A DNA stretch of 64,000 nt from CAWJPW01 sp963844845 (lineage in GTDB: Bacteria; Acidobacteriota; Thermoanaerobaculia; Thermoanaerobaculales; Sulfomarinibacteraceae): the NCBI GenBank assembly GCA_963844845.1, contig CAWJPW010000003.1, positions 310,001 through 374,000 of the forward strand. The letters are read 5' to 3'. A model generated the notes under the pieces. The model was not told the DNA's origin, did not search any database, and saw only the letters and a list, made by a program, of their open reading frames with translations. Below, piece by piece: positions 33,101 to 43,261 of the stretch. How positions within the stretch are numbered: the first letter of the stretch is position 1; every line of letters begins with the position of its first letter. The position numbers were made by a program, and so were the translations under genes.

Positions 33101-35485
33101 ATGATCCGTCGCCCGTGGTTCCTCGCGCTGGTCGCCGGGGCAGTGCTGCTCGGTCTCGGAGTGGTGCTGGTGGCGCAGGTGAGGATCCAGGCGAGCGCCA
33201 GCCGGTTGCCCGAGCAGGGAACGGTGTGGTGCACGGTGCCGGGCCTGGAAGAACCGGTGGAGGTGCGCCTGGACCGCCACGGGGTGCCGCACGCGCGGGC
33301 AGGAGGCGAGACCGACCTGTGGTTTGCCCAGGGCTACCTCCACGCTCGGGACCGGTTCTTCCAGATGGAGCTGCTGCGGCGTACGGCTGGGGGCCGCCTC
33401 GCCGAGGTCTTCGGCGACGCGGTGTTGACCAGCGATCGCCGTATGCGGAGGCTGCGCCTGGAGGTGACCGCACGGCGGCAGGCCGGTGAGCTCTCCGCGG
33501 ACGAGCGGCAGGTGCTCGAGGCCTACGCTGCGGGCGTCAACGCGGCGTTGGCGCGATTCGGCGGCTGGATCGCGCCCGAGCTGGGAGTCCTCGGCATCGA
33601 CCCCGAGCCGTGGCGGCCCGAGGACAGCCTGGGTATCGGGCTGCTCCTGCAGCTGCGACTCACCAATGCCATGAACCGGGAGCTTGAAAGGGCGCGCGAG
33701 CTCACCGCGTTCGGCCGTCAGCGGGCGGTGGACCTGTGGGGATGGTCGCCGGCCGAGGTCGAGGCATGGATCCCGCCCGGCGAGCCGGCGCCGGCGTCGC
33801 TCGCCGTCGAGGATATGCTCGGCAGCGACCACGACGGCGGCTCCAACAGCTGGGTGGTGGCGTCGCAACGGTCCGCGGGCGGGCGGCCACTGCTGGCCAA
33901 CGACCCCCACCTGAGCGTGGCGATGCCCGGAACCTGGTACGCGATCCACTTGCGTGGTGGTGATGTGGATGTCGCCGGCGCCTCCTTGGCGGGCGTACCG
34001 GGGGTGCTCATTGGCCACAACCGGCAGGTCGCCTGGGGATTCACCATGGTGATGCTGGACGACCAGGACCTGCGCTGGGTCACCCTGGATGAGGGCGGCA
34101 GTCGCGAGCGGGTGGACGGTCGCTGGCGGCCGTTGCAGCTGATCACCGAGGAGATCCCGGTGCGGGGGCGGGACGACCCTGACATTCTGCACGTGAAGGT
34201 GGCAGCGACCGGGCCGGTGGTGCGGGAGCGCGCCGGGCGGGCCTTGGCGCTGGAGTGGGCCGGTTACGCCGGTCCGTCGCCACTGGCCGCCTTCCTGCGC
34301 ATGGACAGGGCGGCCACCGTGGAGGCGTTGGCTGACGCGTGGGCCGGCGTCATCGGCCCCGCCATGAACCTGGTTGCGGCGGACGAGGGCGGCCACGTGC
34401 TTTACCAGATGGTTGGTCTGGTGCCGGTGCGCGAGCGCGGTTTCGGCCGCCTCCCGTCGCCAGGAACCGACTCTCGTTGGTCCTGGCACGGCTTCCGCTC
34501 GCTGGCGGCGGTGATGCACCGGACCGACCCCGCCGACGGCTTCGTCGCCACCGCCAACCACGACCTCTTCTCGGAGGGGGACTTCCCCGAGAGCGAGCGC
34601 TTCCCCGCCGAGTTCGAGCCGCCGTGGCGTGAGCGGCGAATCCGCGCACGGCTCGAGGCGCGCACCGACTGGGACGTGGCGGGATGTGCCGATATGCAGG
34701 GCGACCTGACCTCGCTGCGGGTGCAGGCCGCGCTCCAGCTTCTCCGCCCTGATCTGCAGCGCCACGGCGGCGTGAGCGCCCGGACGCTGCTCCACTGGGA
34801 CGGGCGCATGGACCCGGCCCAGCTGGCGCCCCACGTCTTCGCCCGGTTCATGCTCGAGCTCGGAGATGCGGTGGGGGGCGATGAGGCCCGGCAGGCCGGG
34901 CTCGCGGCGTCACCGTTCGACCAGGAACGCCTGCTGCGCCTGCTCGCCGGAGCCATGAGCCCGCTCTGGTGGGACGTGGTCGGCACCCCGGACGCGGAGC
35001 GCCGGGAGGACGTCATCGCCGCGACGCTCGACCGGTTGGACGCGGCGCGCCTGCATCGTAGCTGGGGTCGTGTGCACCCGGTGCTCTTCGCCCATGCATT
35101 TCTCGGGGTGCCCGTGCTCGGACCGCTGCTGGGCACACCGTGGAGCCGAGGTCCCTATGAGGTGGGCGGCGACGCCAGCACCGTGGACGCACTCTACTGG
35201 AGCAGGAGCCGCCCCTACAGGGTCACTGCGCTACCGTCCATGCGCTTCGTGACCGAGGTGGGGCGCTGGGACGCCACCCTGCTGACCTTGCCGGTGGGTG
35301 AGTCGGGCCGGCCCTGGTCACCACACTATGACGACCAGGCGGCGGCCTGGCTGCGGCTGCAGACCGTGCGGCTCCCCTTCAGCGACGAAGCGGTGGCGGC
35401 TGACACCTCGGCGCTGCTCACGCTGACGCCGGCAGCCCGGCGACGGCGCATCGACGGGCAGCCGGCTGCTACAATTTTGCCATGA
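33101..35485 (+). CDS. Penicillin acylase family (S45 Ntn-hydrolase) amidase
   Basis: A 794-residue exported hydrolase. A hydrophobic segment at residues 6-26 is a signal peptide or anchor. The alpha part (about 40-245) is separated from the beta part by the autocatalytic site: DHDGGSNSWVVA, with nucleophile Ser248. ANDPHLSVAMPGTWYAIHL and GHNRQVAWGFT follow, typical of the family. Substrates range from penicillins to acyl-homoserine lactones and cannot be told. The start has a GGAGGAG site. The stop overlaps tsaB by 4 bp, an odd partnership for an exported amidase. Confidence 0.93.
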   Translation: MIRRPWFLALVAGAVLLGLGVVLVAQVRIQASASRLPEQGTVWCTVPGLEEPVEVRLDRHGVPHARAGGETDLWFAQGYLHARDRFFQMELLRRTAGGRLAEVFGDAVLTSDRRMRRLRLEVTARRQAGELSADERQVLEAYAAGVNAALARFGGWIAPELGVLGIDPEPWRPEDSLGIGLLLQLRLTNAMNRELERARELTAFGRQRAVDLWGWSPAEVEAWIPPGEPAPASLAVEDMLGSDHDGGSNSWVVASQRSAGGRPLLANDPHLSVAMPGTWYAIHLRGGDVDVAGASLAGVPGVLIGHNRQVAWGFTMVMLDDQDLRWVTLDEGGSRERVDGRWRPLQLITEEIPVRGRDDPDILHVKVAATGPVVRERAGRALALEWAGYAGPSPLAAFLRMDRAATVEALADAWAGVIGPAMNLVAADEGGHVLYQMVGLVPVRERGFGRLPSPGTDSRWSWHGFRSLAAVMHRTDPADGFVATANHDLFSEGDFPESERFPAEFEPPWRERRIRARLEARTDWDVAGCADMQGDLTSLRVQAALQLLRPDLQRHGGVSARTLLHWDGRMDPAQLAPHVFARFMLELGDAVGGDEARQAGLAASPFDQERLLRLLAGAMSPLWWDVVGTPDAERREDVIAATLDRLDAARLHRSWGRVHPVLFAHAFLGVPVLGPLLGTPWSRGPYEVGGDASTVDALYWSRSRPYRVTALPSMRFVTEVGRWDATLLTLPVGESGRPWSPHYDDQAAAWLRLQTVRLPFSDEAVAADTSALLTLTPAARRRRIDGQPAATILP

Positions 35486-36105
35486 CGGTCGCTCTGGCGA
35501 TGGTTACCTGTACACCGCAGCTCGAGGTGGCGCTGGCAGGGGATGGACTCAAGGCGCCCTCGTTGGTTCGCCTCGCCGGTGTCTCCCCCCGCTCCACCCT
35601 GTTGCTGGCGGCAGTGGACCTGCTCTTCGAGGATGCGGGCGTCAGGCCCGACGCCCTCAGTCAGGTGCTGGTAACCCGCGGACCGGGATCTTTCACCGGC
35701 ATCCGCTCAGGGCTGGCCACCGCGGCGGGTCTCGCCTCGGCGGTGGGCGTGGAGGTCGCCGCCTACGACAGCCTCACCGTGCAGGCGGCCCGCTGTGACG
35801 GGCCGGGAACGGTGTGGGCGGCCCAGCCGGGTCGCCGCGGGGAGGTCTACGCAAGGGCGTTTCAGGTGACCGGAGGAGCCGTACCGGAGCCTATGGGAGA
35901 GCTGGAAATTATTGCAGTAGAGGAGCTTGGAGAGCGCGGGTCCTGGGTGGCGGCGGAATGTCTGGATCTCGGCGCCGCGTCCCGTGCGAGCAGCGTCCGC
36001 ACCGCGGCGGAGGCGCTCCTGCGCCTCGCCGAGCTGGGCGCCGAAGCAGGGCCGGCGACGCCGTTGTACGTTGAAGGACCTCCCGTGGTTGGGAGCGCAA
36101 CGTGA
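35482..36105 (+). CDS. tsaB: tRNA threonylcarbamoyladenosine biosynthesis protein TsaB
   Basis: A 207-residue ASKHA-fold protein that pairs with TsaD in making t6A37 of ANN-decoding tRNAs. The diagnostic segment VTRGPGSFTGIRSGLATAAGLA is at about residues 63-84, followed by YDSLTVQA. The N-terminus (MTVALAMVTCTPQLEVAL) lacks the usual DTS motif, but this is variable in TsaB because it does not bind ATP as TsaD does. It overlaps penicillin acylase upstream and rimI downstream by 4 bp each. Confidence 0.9.
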   Translation: MTVALAMVTCTPQLEVALAGDGLKAPSLVRLAGVSPRSTLLLAAVDLLFEDAGVRPDALSQVLVTRGPGSFTGIRSGLATAAGLASAVGVEVAAYDSLTVQAARCDGPGTVWAAQPGRRGEVYARAFQVTGGAVPEPMGELEIIAVEELGERGSWVAAECLDLGAASRASSVRTAAEALLRLAELGAEAGPATPLYVEGPPVVGSAT

Positions 36106-36572
36106 GCGATCCGGGCCTCGACTGCCGGCTCAGTACACGACCGGCGCAGCCCGGCGACGTGTGCGGGCTGGAGACGGCCGAGAGCGGGTGTTTCCCGGAT
36201 CCCTGGCCGGGCCACTTCTTTCTCGCCGAGATTCTCGCCCCGGGGAGATTCCAGCGCATCCTGGTTGACGGCCGCGGCGGACTGGCCGGCTACCTTTTCG
36301 CTGCCTGGCAATACCTCGATCTGCACATCCTCAAGGTCGCGATCCTGCCGCCGTGGCGTCGGCTGGGCCACGCCCGCTGGCTCATGGGGCTGGCCGAGCA
36401 GTATGCCCGCACCAAGGGCGGCGAGACCGTCACCCTCGAGGTCCGGGTGTCCAACCACCCGGCCATCGCTCTCTACGAGTCGCTGGGCTACGAGCGGGTG
36501 GGCCGACGCCGGCGCTATTACGGCGACGGCGAGGACGCGCTCGTCATGACCCGGCAGGTGGGCAACGAATGA
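36102..36572 (+). CDS. rimI: GNAT acetyltransferase, RimI-like
   Basis: A 156-residue GNAT protein. The acetyl-CoA binding motif is LPPWRRLGHARWLMG and the C-terminal half has LEVRVSNHPAIALYESLGYERVGRRRRYYGDGEDALVM, matching RimI. RimI acetylates the N-terminus of ribosomal protein S18. tsaB-rimI is a common bacterial pair. It starts with a GTG in a GTGA overlap with tsaB. Confidence 0.92.
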   Translation: MSDPGLDCRLSTRPAQPGDVCGLETAESGCFPDPWPGHFFLAEILAPGRFQRILVDGRGGLAGYLFAAWQYLDLHILKVAILPPWRRLGHARWLMGLAEQYARTKGGETVTLEVRVSNHPAIALYESLGYERVGRRRRYYGDGEDALVMTRQVGNE

Positions 36573-36792
36573 GCCCGCCGTCCGCCCGGTAAAGAGTGAA
36601 GAGTAAAGAGTAAAGAGTCGCCGGGCCCGGCCCATCGAGGTCCACCGCCTCGGCCGCGGTTGCAGTCCCGGATACGGCCCGGTCGCGGTCCCGGTCCCCG
36701 CCCCTGACGCCGTCCCGGCTCCGGGTGCGGCTTCCACCCCTGCCCCGGCTCTGACCTGCCCTCTCAGGGCCGGAGTTCGCTATGATGAGGGC
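36573..36792. other. 220-bp intergenic region with low-complexity repeats
   Basis: AAAGAGT heptamers (36590-36618) are followed by a GC-rich stretch full of CGGTCCCGGTCCC-type units up to about 36750. No gene is seen. The style recurs at about 18290 and 20760. Confidence 0.6.
36590..36618. repeat. AAAGAGT short tandem repeat
   Basis: Four near-identical units (AAAGAGTG, AAGAGT, AAAGAGT, AAAGAGT) directly follow the rimI stop. Confidence 0.8.
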
Positions 36793-37911
36793 GTGAAACG
36801 CCTGGGTGAGCTGCTGCTGGAGCGAGGGGCCATCGCGGTGAGCGAGCTGCACACCGCCCTCGAGGCGTGCCACCGCTCCGGCGGTCGCCTGGGGACCCAT
36901 CTGCTGCACTACGGTTTCGTCGACGAGAGGTCCCTCCTAGAGGCCCTCTCGGAGCAGTTCGGGGTGTCGGCGGTGACCGGCACTGGTCTGGCAGCGGCGT
37001 CTCAGACGGTACGTGCGCTGCTGCCCCCCAGCATGCAAAGACGCCTCGGTGTGGTGCCGTACAAGAAGGCCGGCGGGCGGCTCCTGGTGGCCATGGTCAA
37101 CCCCGCCGACGCCGCCGCGGTGGAGGAGATGGCGACCTTCACGCAGCTCGAGATCCGGCCCCAGGTCTCCACCGAGACCGCCATCGCGCAGATCCTCGAG
37201 GGCCTGACCACCATCGCCGGTGGCGAGGAGGAGCCCGCCCGGCCGCCGGTGAAGATGCGCGACCCGCGCCAATGGGATCGCCTTTGGGAGCCCGCCCGCG
37301 TGGTTCCCGGCGACCTGCGCGACCTCCTCGTCACCGAAGAGCCGGCCGACGAGGGTATGCAGCTGGCGACGTTCCCCGAACTCACGCCGCTGCTGGACGT
37401 GCGCGGTTTCGTGGGCGACGACGCGCTCGACGAGAGCGGCCTGATCCGCCGGCTCCAGCAGGTACGGCACCGTGACGAGATCGGCCGGGCGCTGCTCAGC
37501 TTCGCCGTTGCCCACCTGCCGCGGGCGGCTCTCTTCGCGGTGCACAAAGACCGTATCCTCGGCTGGTTGGCCCGCGGAGAGGGGGTCGTGACCGACGACC
37601 TCCAGTCGGTGGCGATCCCACTCGACCAGCCGTCACTCCTCGTCAACCTCGCGCAAAGGGGCACCTACTATCTCGGGAGTGTTCCGCCGGGCGATGGGAA
37701 CCGGACTCTGGCCGAGTCCCTGGGCCAGCCGATCCCCCGCGAGCTCGTGGTCGTGCCGGTGCGGATCAAGGATCGCGCGGTGGCCTTCCTGGTGGGCGAC
37801 AACCCCGAGACCGGCGTGACCGGAGTACCGGTCCACGACCTCATGGTTGCCGCGAATCGGGCTGGAATCGCATTCGAGATCCTGATTCTGAGAAACAAGA
37901 TTCGTCAGTAA
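36793..37911 (+). CDS. MshEN-domain protein (GspE N-terminal-like), no ATPase domain
   Basis: A 372-residue protein starting at GTG 36793. Residues 1-140 form two MshEN-type units: KRLGELLLERGAIAVSELHTALEACHRSGGRLGTHLLHYGFVDERSLLEALSEQFGV, then VVPYKKAGGRLLVAMVNPADAAAVEEMATFTQLEIRPQV. MshEN domains bind cyclic di-GMP or link pilus and secretion ATPases. Residues 225-372 form a GAF-like fold. There is no Walker motif, so it is not a pilus ATPase; it is more likely a signalling or adaptor protein. It is common in Acidobacteriota and Myxococcota. It stands alone. Confidence 0.8.
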   Translation: MKRLGELLLERGAIAVSELHTALEACHRSGGRLGTHLLHYGFVDERSLLEALSEQFGVSAVTGTGLAAASQTVRALLPPSMQRRLGVVPYKKAGGRLLVAMVNPADAAAVEEMATFTQLEIRPQVSTETAIAQILEGLTTIAGGEEEPARPPVKMRDPRQWDRLWEPARVVPGDLRDLLVTEEPADEGMQLATFPELTPLLDVRGFVGDDALDESGLIRRLQQVRHRDEIGRALLSFAVAHLPRAALFAVHKDRILGWLARGEGVVTDDLQSVAIPLDQPSLLVNLAQRGTYYLGSVPPGDGNRTLAESLGQPIPRELVVVPVRIKDRAVAFLVGDNPETGVTGVPVHDLMVAANRAGIAFEILILRNKIRQ

Positions 37912-37998
37912 CCGTCTCCTGGTTGAGCCAGTTCAGCGTTCTTCCTGCCCGCTGCCTTTCGGTGTTCTTGTGAACTCAGGGACGAGGCTTGCGGCGCT

Positions 37999-38027
37999 GG
38001 CATGGCGGCGGAGATTGCGCGTATAAT
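37999..38027 (+). promoter_or_regulatory. Candidate promoter of the fumarase-mdh genes
   Basis: A perfect TATAAT at 38022-38027 is preceded at 17 bp by TGGCAT, a poor -35. The start codon of the fumarase alpha subunit is 42 bp downstream of the -10 box, in a region that is otherwise very GC-rich. Confidence 0.5.
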
Positions 38028-38069
38028 CACAAGGCCATGCGCGGTCATGCATGGGACAAGGGAGGCTCG

Positions 38070-38954
38070 ATGGCGGCAGAGAACGGCTACGTCGAGACGT
38101 TCGTGGAGTTGATACGGCGAGCGTCCACCGCACTTTCCCCCGACGTGGTGGAGGCGATCACGCGGGGACGCGAGCGCGAGGAGGCGGGCAGCCTGGCCCA
38201 GAAGGCTCTGGACACGATCCTGATGAACGTGGACCTGGCTCGCGCCCAATCGGCGCCCATCTGCCAGGACACTGGCACTCCGGTGGTGTGGATGCACCAC
38301 CCGGTGGGGATGTCCACCCGCCAGCTGCGGGCGGCCTTCGAAGAGGCGGTGCGCCAGGCCACGGCGCGGCAGGTGCTGCGCCCCAACGCGGTGAACACCA
38401 TCACCGGGCGCAATACCGGCAACGGCGCTGGGCGGGGAATCCCCTTCGTGCACTTCGAGGAGTGGGACAGCCCCGACCTCGAGGTACGGATGATCCTCAA
38501 GGGCGGGGGGTCGGAGAACGTGGGCTCGCAGTACCGCCTGCCCGACACCCCCCTGAAGGCTGGCCGTGACCTCGACGGCGTTCGCCGGGTGGTGCTGGAT
38601 GCGGTGCTTCAAGCCCAGGGCAAGGGCTGCGCCCCCGGTGTCCTCGGGGTGTGCGTGGGCGGCGATCGCGTGTCCGGTTTCGAGCGCTCCAAGGAGCAGC
38701 TGCTGCGGCCGCTGGGCGACACCAACCCGGATCCGGAGCTGGCCGCGCTGGAGCAGCGCATCCTCGCCGAGGCCAACAGCCTCGGCATCGGACCCATGGG
38801 CTTCGGCGGCGCCACCACGCTACTGGGCGTCAAGCTCGGCGTGCTCGACCGGTTGCCGGCATCGTTCTTCGTGACCATCAGCTACATGTGCTGGGCCGAC
38901 CGCAGGGCCGCGGTGCGCATCGGGGAAGGAGGCGAGGTCGCATGGCTGAGCTGA
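38070..38954 (+). CDS. Class I fumarate hydratase, alpha subunit
   Basis: A 294-residue Fe-S subunit of two-subunit fumarase (fumarate to malate). Cluster Cys candidates are in PICQDTGTP (about residue 64), GVLGVCVGG and YMCWADRRA near the end; GRNTGNGAGRGIP and GPMGFGGATTLLGVK are also family motifs. The ATG at 38070 has a GGGAGG site; upstream in-frame Mets are not needed. It overlaps the beta subunit gene by 13 bp. It forms a TCA cluster with mdh and sdh. Confidence 0.95.
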   Translation: MAAENGYVETFVELIRRASTALSPDVVEAITRGREREEAGSLAQKALDTILMNVDLARAQSAPICQDTGTPVVWMHHPVGMSTRQLRAAFEEAVRQATARQVLRPNAVNTITGRNTGNGAGRGIPFVHFEEWDSPDLEVRMILKGGGSENVGSQYRLPDTPLKAGRDLDGVRRVVLDAVLQAQGKGCAPGVLGVCVGGDRVSGFERSKEQLLRPLGDTNPDPELAALEQRILAEANSLGIGPMGFGGATTLLGVKLGVLDRLPASFFVTISYMCWADRRAAVRIGEGGEVAWLS

Positions 38955-39529
38955 ATCTGCCAGTAGCCGAAGACGCCATCCGCAACTTGACGGTGGGTGA
39001 CTACCTCGAGCTCACCGGCCGCATGATCACCGGCCGCGATGCGGCCCACAAGTGGCTGATCGAGGCCCACCGCGAGGAGGTGGCTCCCTACCTCGCCGGC
39101 ACCATGATCTACCACTGTGGTCCGGTGGTGCGCCGGAACGACGACGGCAGCTACGACTTCGTCGCCGCCGGTCCCACCACCTCCATCCGCGAGGAGCCGT
39201 ACCAGGCCGACGTGATCGGACGCTACGGTCTGCGTGGGGTGATCGGCAAGGGTGGCATGGGCCCCAAGACCCTCGACGGTCTCGGTCGCCACGGCGCGGT
39301 CTACCTGCACGCCGTGGGCGGTGCCGCCCAGGTCCTGGCCAGGGCCGTCAAGAAGGTGGAGAAGGTCTTCATGCTCGAGGAGTTCGGGGTGCCCGAGGCC
39401 CTCTGGGTCATCGCCGTGGAGAAGTTCCCGGTGGTGGTCTCGATGGACAGCCACGGGGGCTCACTCCACTCAGTAGTGGAGGAGGAGTCGGGGCGGCGCC
39501 TCGAGGAGCTCCTGGGACTCGGAGCCTGA
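38942..39529 (+). CDS. Class I fumarate hydratase, beta subunit
   Basis: A 195-residue subunit. Seen: LTVGDYLELTGRMITGRDAAHKWL, IYHCGPVV, AAGPTTSIREEPYQADVI, GVIGKGGMG and YLHAVGGAA. It is the C-terminal half of FumA encoded as a separate gene, as common in anaerobes and deep-branching bacteria. The start lies inside the alpha gene. mdh follows after 80 bp with its own good ribosome site. Confidence 0.95.
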   Translation: MAELNLPVAEDAIRNLTVGDYLELTGRMITGRDAAHKWLIEAHREEVAPYLAGTMIYHCGPVVRRNDDGSYDFVAAGPTTSIREEPYQADVIGRYGLRGVIGKGGMGPKTLDGLGRHGAVYLHAVGGAAQVLARAVKKVEKVFMLEEFGVPEALWVIAVEKFPVVVSMDSHGGSLHSVVEEESGRRLEELLGLGA

Positions 39530-39609
39530 GTGAAAAGCAGGCAGCGGGTCGGCACGTCCCGGTCCCCTGCCTTTCTACGAACCCGTAGGGAGAACGTGAG
39601 GAGGTCGAG

Positions 39610-40542
<933 letters not shown>

Positions 40543-40550
40543 TAATTTCC

Positions 40551-40583
40551 GGGGCGGGGCCGAGGCCCCGCCCCTTCCTTTTC
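40551..40583 (+). terminator. Rho-independent terminator after mdh
   Basis: A perfect 10-bp stem, GGGGCGGGGC with GCCCCGCCCC, around the loop CGAG is followed by TTCCTTTTC. It ends the fumarase-mdh unit, so sdh must have its own promoter in 40584-40660. Confidence 0.9.
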
Positions 40584-40672
40584 AGGAGGAGGTCTCGCCT
40601 CACCAGCCGGAGCCACGGCTCGCGCTTGACCGTGCGTCCCGGCCCGGTTCGAGATCAAGGAGAACGGACACG

Positions 40673-42391
40673 ATGGCAGTGGAACGTACCCATGACGTCC
40701 TTATCTTCGGAACCGGGCTCGCCGGGCTTCGCGCCGCGGTGGAAATCGCCCGTCGGAGCGAGGGCCGCGTTGACGTGGGGCTGGTGTCCAAGGTCCAGAT
40801 CATGCGCTCGCACTCGGTGTGCGCCGAAGGGGGCACCGCCGGAGTGCTCTACCCGGAGGAGGGCGACTCCTACGACCTGCACGCCTGGGACTCGGTGAAG
40901 GGCTCGGACTTCCTGGCCGACCAGGACGTGGTCGACCGCTTCGTCCACACTTCGCCCAACGAGCTGCTTCTGCTCGACCACTGGGGCATCCCGTGGTCGC
41001 GGGACGAGGACGGTCGCATCCAGCAGCGCCCCTTCGGGGGGCACTCCTTCCCGCGCGCCACCATGGCCGCCGACAAGACCGGCTTCATGGAGATGCAGAC
41101 CCTCTACGACACCCTGCAGCGCTGGCCCACCTTCACGCGCTACGACGAGCTCTTCGCCACCGGCTTCGTGATGGACGGCGACCGCTTCGCCGCCCTCACC
41201 GCGGTGGATGCAGGAACCGGCGAGCTGCTGGTGCTGCGGGCCAAAACGCTGCTCATCGCCTCGGGCGGCGCCGGCTGCCTGTACGGGTTCACCACCTACT
41301 CGCAGACCGTCACCGGCGACGGCCTGGTGTACGCCCTGCGCACCGGTCAGATCCCGCTCGAGGACATGGAGTTCCTGCAGTTCCACCCGACCGGCCTGGT
41401 GCCCTCGGGAATCCTCATGACCGAGGGGTGCAGGGGCGAGGGCGGCTACCTTCGCAACGTCGAGGGCGATCGCTTCATGGAGAAGTACGCCGCCGGCATG
41501 ATGGAGCTGGCGCCCCGCGACATCGTCTCCCGCTCGATGATTACCGAGATCCTCGAGGGCCGCGGCGTGCCGGGGCCCGACGGGCTCGACCACGTGTGGC
41601 TCGACCTCACGCACCTCGGCGCCGAGCGGATCAACCACCGCCTGCCGCTGATCCGCGAGGTCTGCATGAAGTTCCTGGGCCTCGACCCCATCCACGAGAA
41701 GATCCCGGTGCGCCCGGTGGCGCACTACTCCATGGGCGGGGTGGAGGCGGACATCGACGGGCGCACCCGTGTGGCCAACGTGTGGGCGGCCGGCGAGGCG
41801 GCCTGCCACTCGCTGCACGGCGCCAACCGGCTGGGGACCAACTCCACCGCCGAGTGCCTGGTGTGGGGCGGCATCGCCGGTGGCGAGATCCTCCGCTACC
41901 TGGAGAACGGTGCGTCGCTGGCGGCCGTGGACGGCGCGCGCGTCGCCGCCGAGGAGGCTCGCATCACCGACCTGCTCGCCATGGACGGACCCGAAAACCC
42001 GTACGACCTGCGCCGCGAGCTGCGCTCAACAATGGATCAGCACGTGGGCGTGTACCGCGACGGTGAGGAGCTGGCGGCGGGCCTGGCCAAGGTGCGCGAG
42101 CTCAAGGAGCGCTTCGCCCGCATCCACCTCACCGATCGTGGTCGGGTGTACAACACGAACCTCTTCCATGTTCTCGAGCTCGAGAACCTACTGGACCTCG
42201 CCGAGGTGATGATCACCGGAGCTGCGGCCCGGCACGAGTCGCGCGGCGGTCACGCCCGGCGCGACTTCCCGACACGCGACGACGGGGACTTCCTGCACCA
42301 CACCCTGGTGTGGAAGCGGGGCGATGAGCTCGAGCTGGACTCCAAGCCGGTGGACATCTCCAAGTGGAAGCCGGTGGAGCGGAAGTACTGA
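40673..42391 (+). CDS. sdhA: Succinate dehydrogenase/fumarate reductase flavoprotein subunit
   Basis: A 572-residue FAD subunit. FGTGLAGLRAAVEIA binds FAD; HSVCAEGG includes the His that usually carries covalent FAD; the active-site segments HPTG and EGCRGEGGYLRN follow, then PVAHYSMGGVEADIDGRT and GANRLGTNSTAECLVWG. It oxidises succinate and passes electrons to SdhB. The gene order here is A-C-D-B, with gaps of about 10 bp. The start has an AAGGAG site. Confidence 0.96.
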   Translation: MAVERTHDVLIFGTGLAGLRAAVEIARRSEGRVDVGLVSKVQIMRSHSVCAEGGTAGVLYPEEGDSYDLHAWDSVKGSDFLADQDVVDRFVHTSPNELLLLDHWGIPWSRDEDGRIQQRPFGGHSFPRATMAADKTGFMEMQTLYDTLQRWPTFTRYDELFATGFVMDGDRFAALTAVDAGTGELLVLRAKTLLIASGGAGCLYGFTTYSQTVTGDGLVYALRTGQIPLEDMEFLQFHPTGLVPSGILMTEGCRGEGGYLRNVEGDRFMEKYAAGMMELAPRDIVSRSMITEILEGRGVPGPDGLDHVWLDLTHLGAERINHRLPLIREVCMKFLGLDPIHEKIPVRPVAHYSMGGVEADIDGRTRVANVWAAGEAACHSLHGANRLGTNSTAECLVWGGIAGGEILRYLENGASLAAVDGARVAAEEARITDLLAMDGPENPYDLRRELRSTMDQHVGVYRDGEELAAGLAKVRELKERFARIHLTDRGRVYNTNLFHVLELENLLDLAEVMITGAAARHESRGGHARRDFPTRDDGDFLHHTLVWKRGDELELDSKPVDISKWKPVERKY

Positions 42392-42401
42392 GGAGGCGCC
42401 C

Positions 42402-42845
42402 ATGGCAGACACTACTCGCTACCCGAACCGTCTGGGCGTGAAGGGCTGGTGGGGCGGCGGCCGCTGGGGGGTGGAGCGTTACCTCTACACCCTGCACCGG
42501 CTCACCGGCCTCGGCATCCTCGCCTACTTCCTCCTGCACATCGTCGTGACCTCGAGCCGTGCCCTGGGTCCCGACCAGTGGGCCAACGCCATGGCGGCGG
42601 TCCACGGGACCGTCTTCAAGGTCGGTGAGTTCCTGGTCTTCGCGGCCTTCGCCTTTCACGCCTTCAACGGGCTCCGCCTGGTGCTCGTCGAGCTCGGCGT
42701 GCTCACCGGCAAGGCCGAGGAGCCTGTCTATCCTTACCGGAGCTCCCTGAATGTGCAGCGTCCATTCATGGTGGTGATGATGATTCTCGCCGCCGTGATG
42801 CTGGCGCTGGGCGCCTGGCAGTTCCTCTTCCAGAGCGCGGTGTAG
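42402..42845 (+). CDS. sdhC: Succinate dehydrogenase cytochrome b subunit (first membrane anchor)
   Basis: A 147-residue protein with three transmembrane helices (about residues 30-52, 68-92 and 122-142). YTLHRLTGLGILAYFLLHI has two His; the one in the first helix region or the one in AFHAFNGLRL are candidates for haem b ligation. A GAGGAGG site precedes ATG 42402. The frame extends into sdhA but that part is shadow. Confidence 0.9.
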   Translation: MADTTRYPNRLGVKGWWGGGRWGVERYLYTLHRLTGLGILAYFLLHIVVTSSRALGPDQWANAMAAVHGTVFKVGEFLVFAAFAFHAFNGLRLVLVELGVLTGKAEEPVYPYRSSLNVQRPFMVVMMILAAVMLALGAWQFLFQSAV

Positions 42846-42854
42846 GAGGCGATC

Positions 42855-43253
42855 ATGAGCATTCGCGACACCAAGCTGTGGACCTGGCACGTGGCTGCCG
42901 GCCTCGTGATCCTGGTGCTCCTCGGCCTTCACATGGTGATCATGCACCTGCCCGGAGTGATCCCGCTGGCGGGTCTCAACCCGGCGGGGCCGGAACCCCT
43001 CGAGTGGGCGAACGTGACCTACCGGGCGCGGCAGGCTTTCTTCATGATCACCTACGTTCTGCTGCTCGGGGCGGCTCTCTTTCACGGGCTGTACGGGCTG
43101 CGCAACATTCTCTTCGAGCTCAATCCGTCCCAGGGCGTGAAGGGGCTCATCAGCACCGTTTTCGTGGTGGTGGGGATCGGCCTCATGCTCCTCGGCACCT
43201 GGGCGGCGGTGGCCGCGCGCACCGCCGCCATGGCGGGCATCGCGGCGCTGTAG
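42855..43253 (+). CDS. sdhD: Succinate dehydrogenase second membrane anchor subunit
   Basis: A 132-residue protein with three predicted transmembrane helices (about 10-30, 62-85 and 98-122). The haem-ligand candidates are H12 (WTWHVAAG), H26 (GLHMVIMH) and the His in AALFHGLYGLRN. It is recognised mainly by position and topology between sdhC and sdhB. Nine bases separate it from sdhC and eight from sdhB. Confidence 0.85.
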   Translation: MSIRDTKLWTWHVAAGLVILVLLGLHMVIMHLPGVIPLAGLNPAGPEPLEWANVTYRARQAFFMITYVLLLGAALFHGLYGLRNILFELNPSQGVKGLISTVFVVVGIGLMLLGTWAAVAARTAAMAGIAAL

Positions 43254-43261
43254 GAGGTGCA

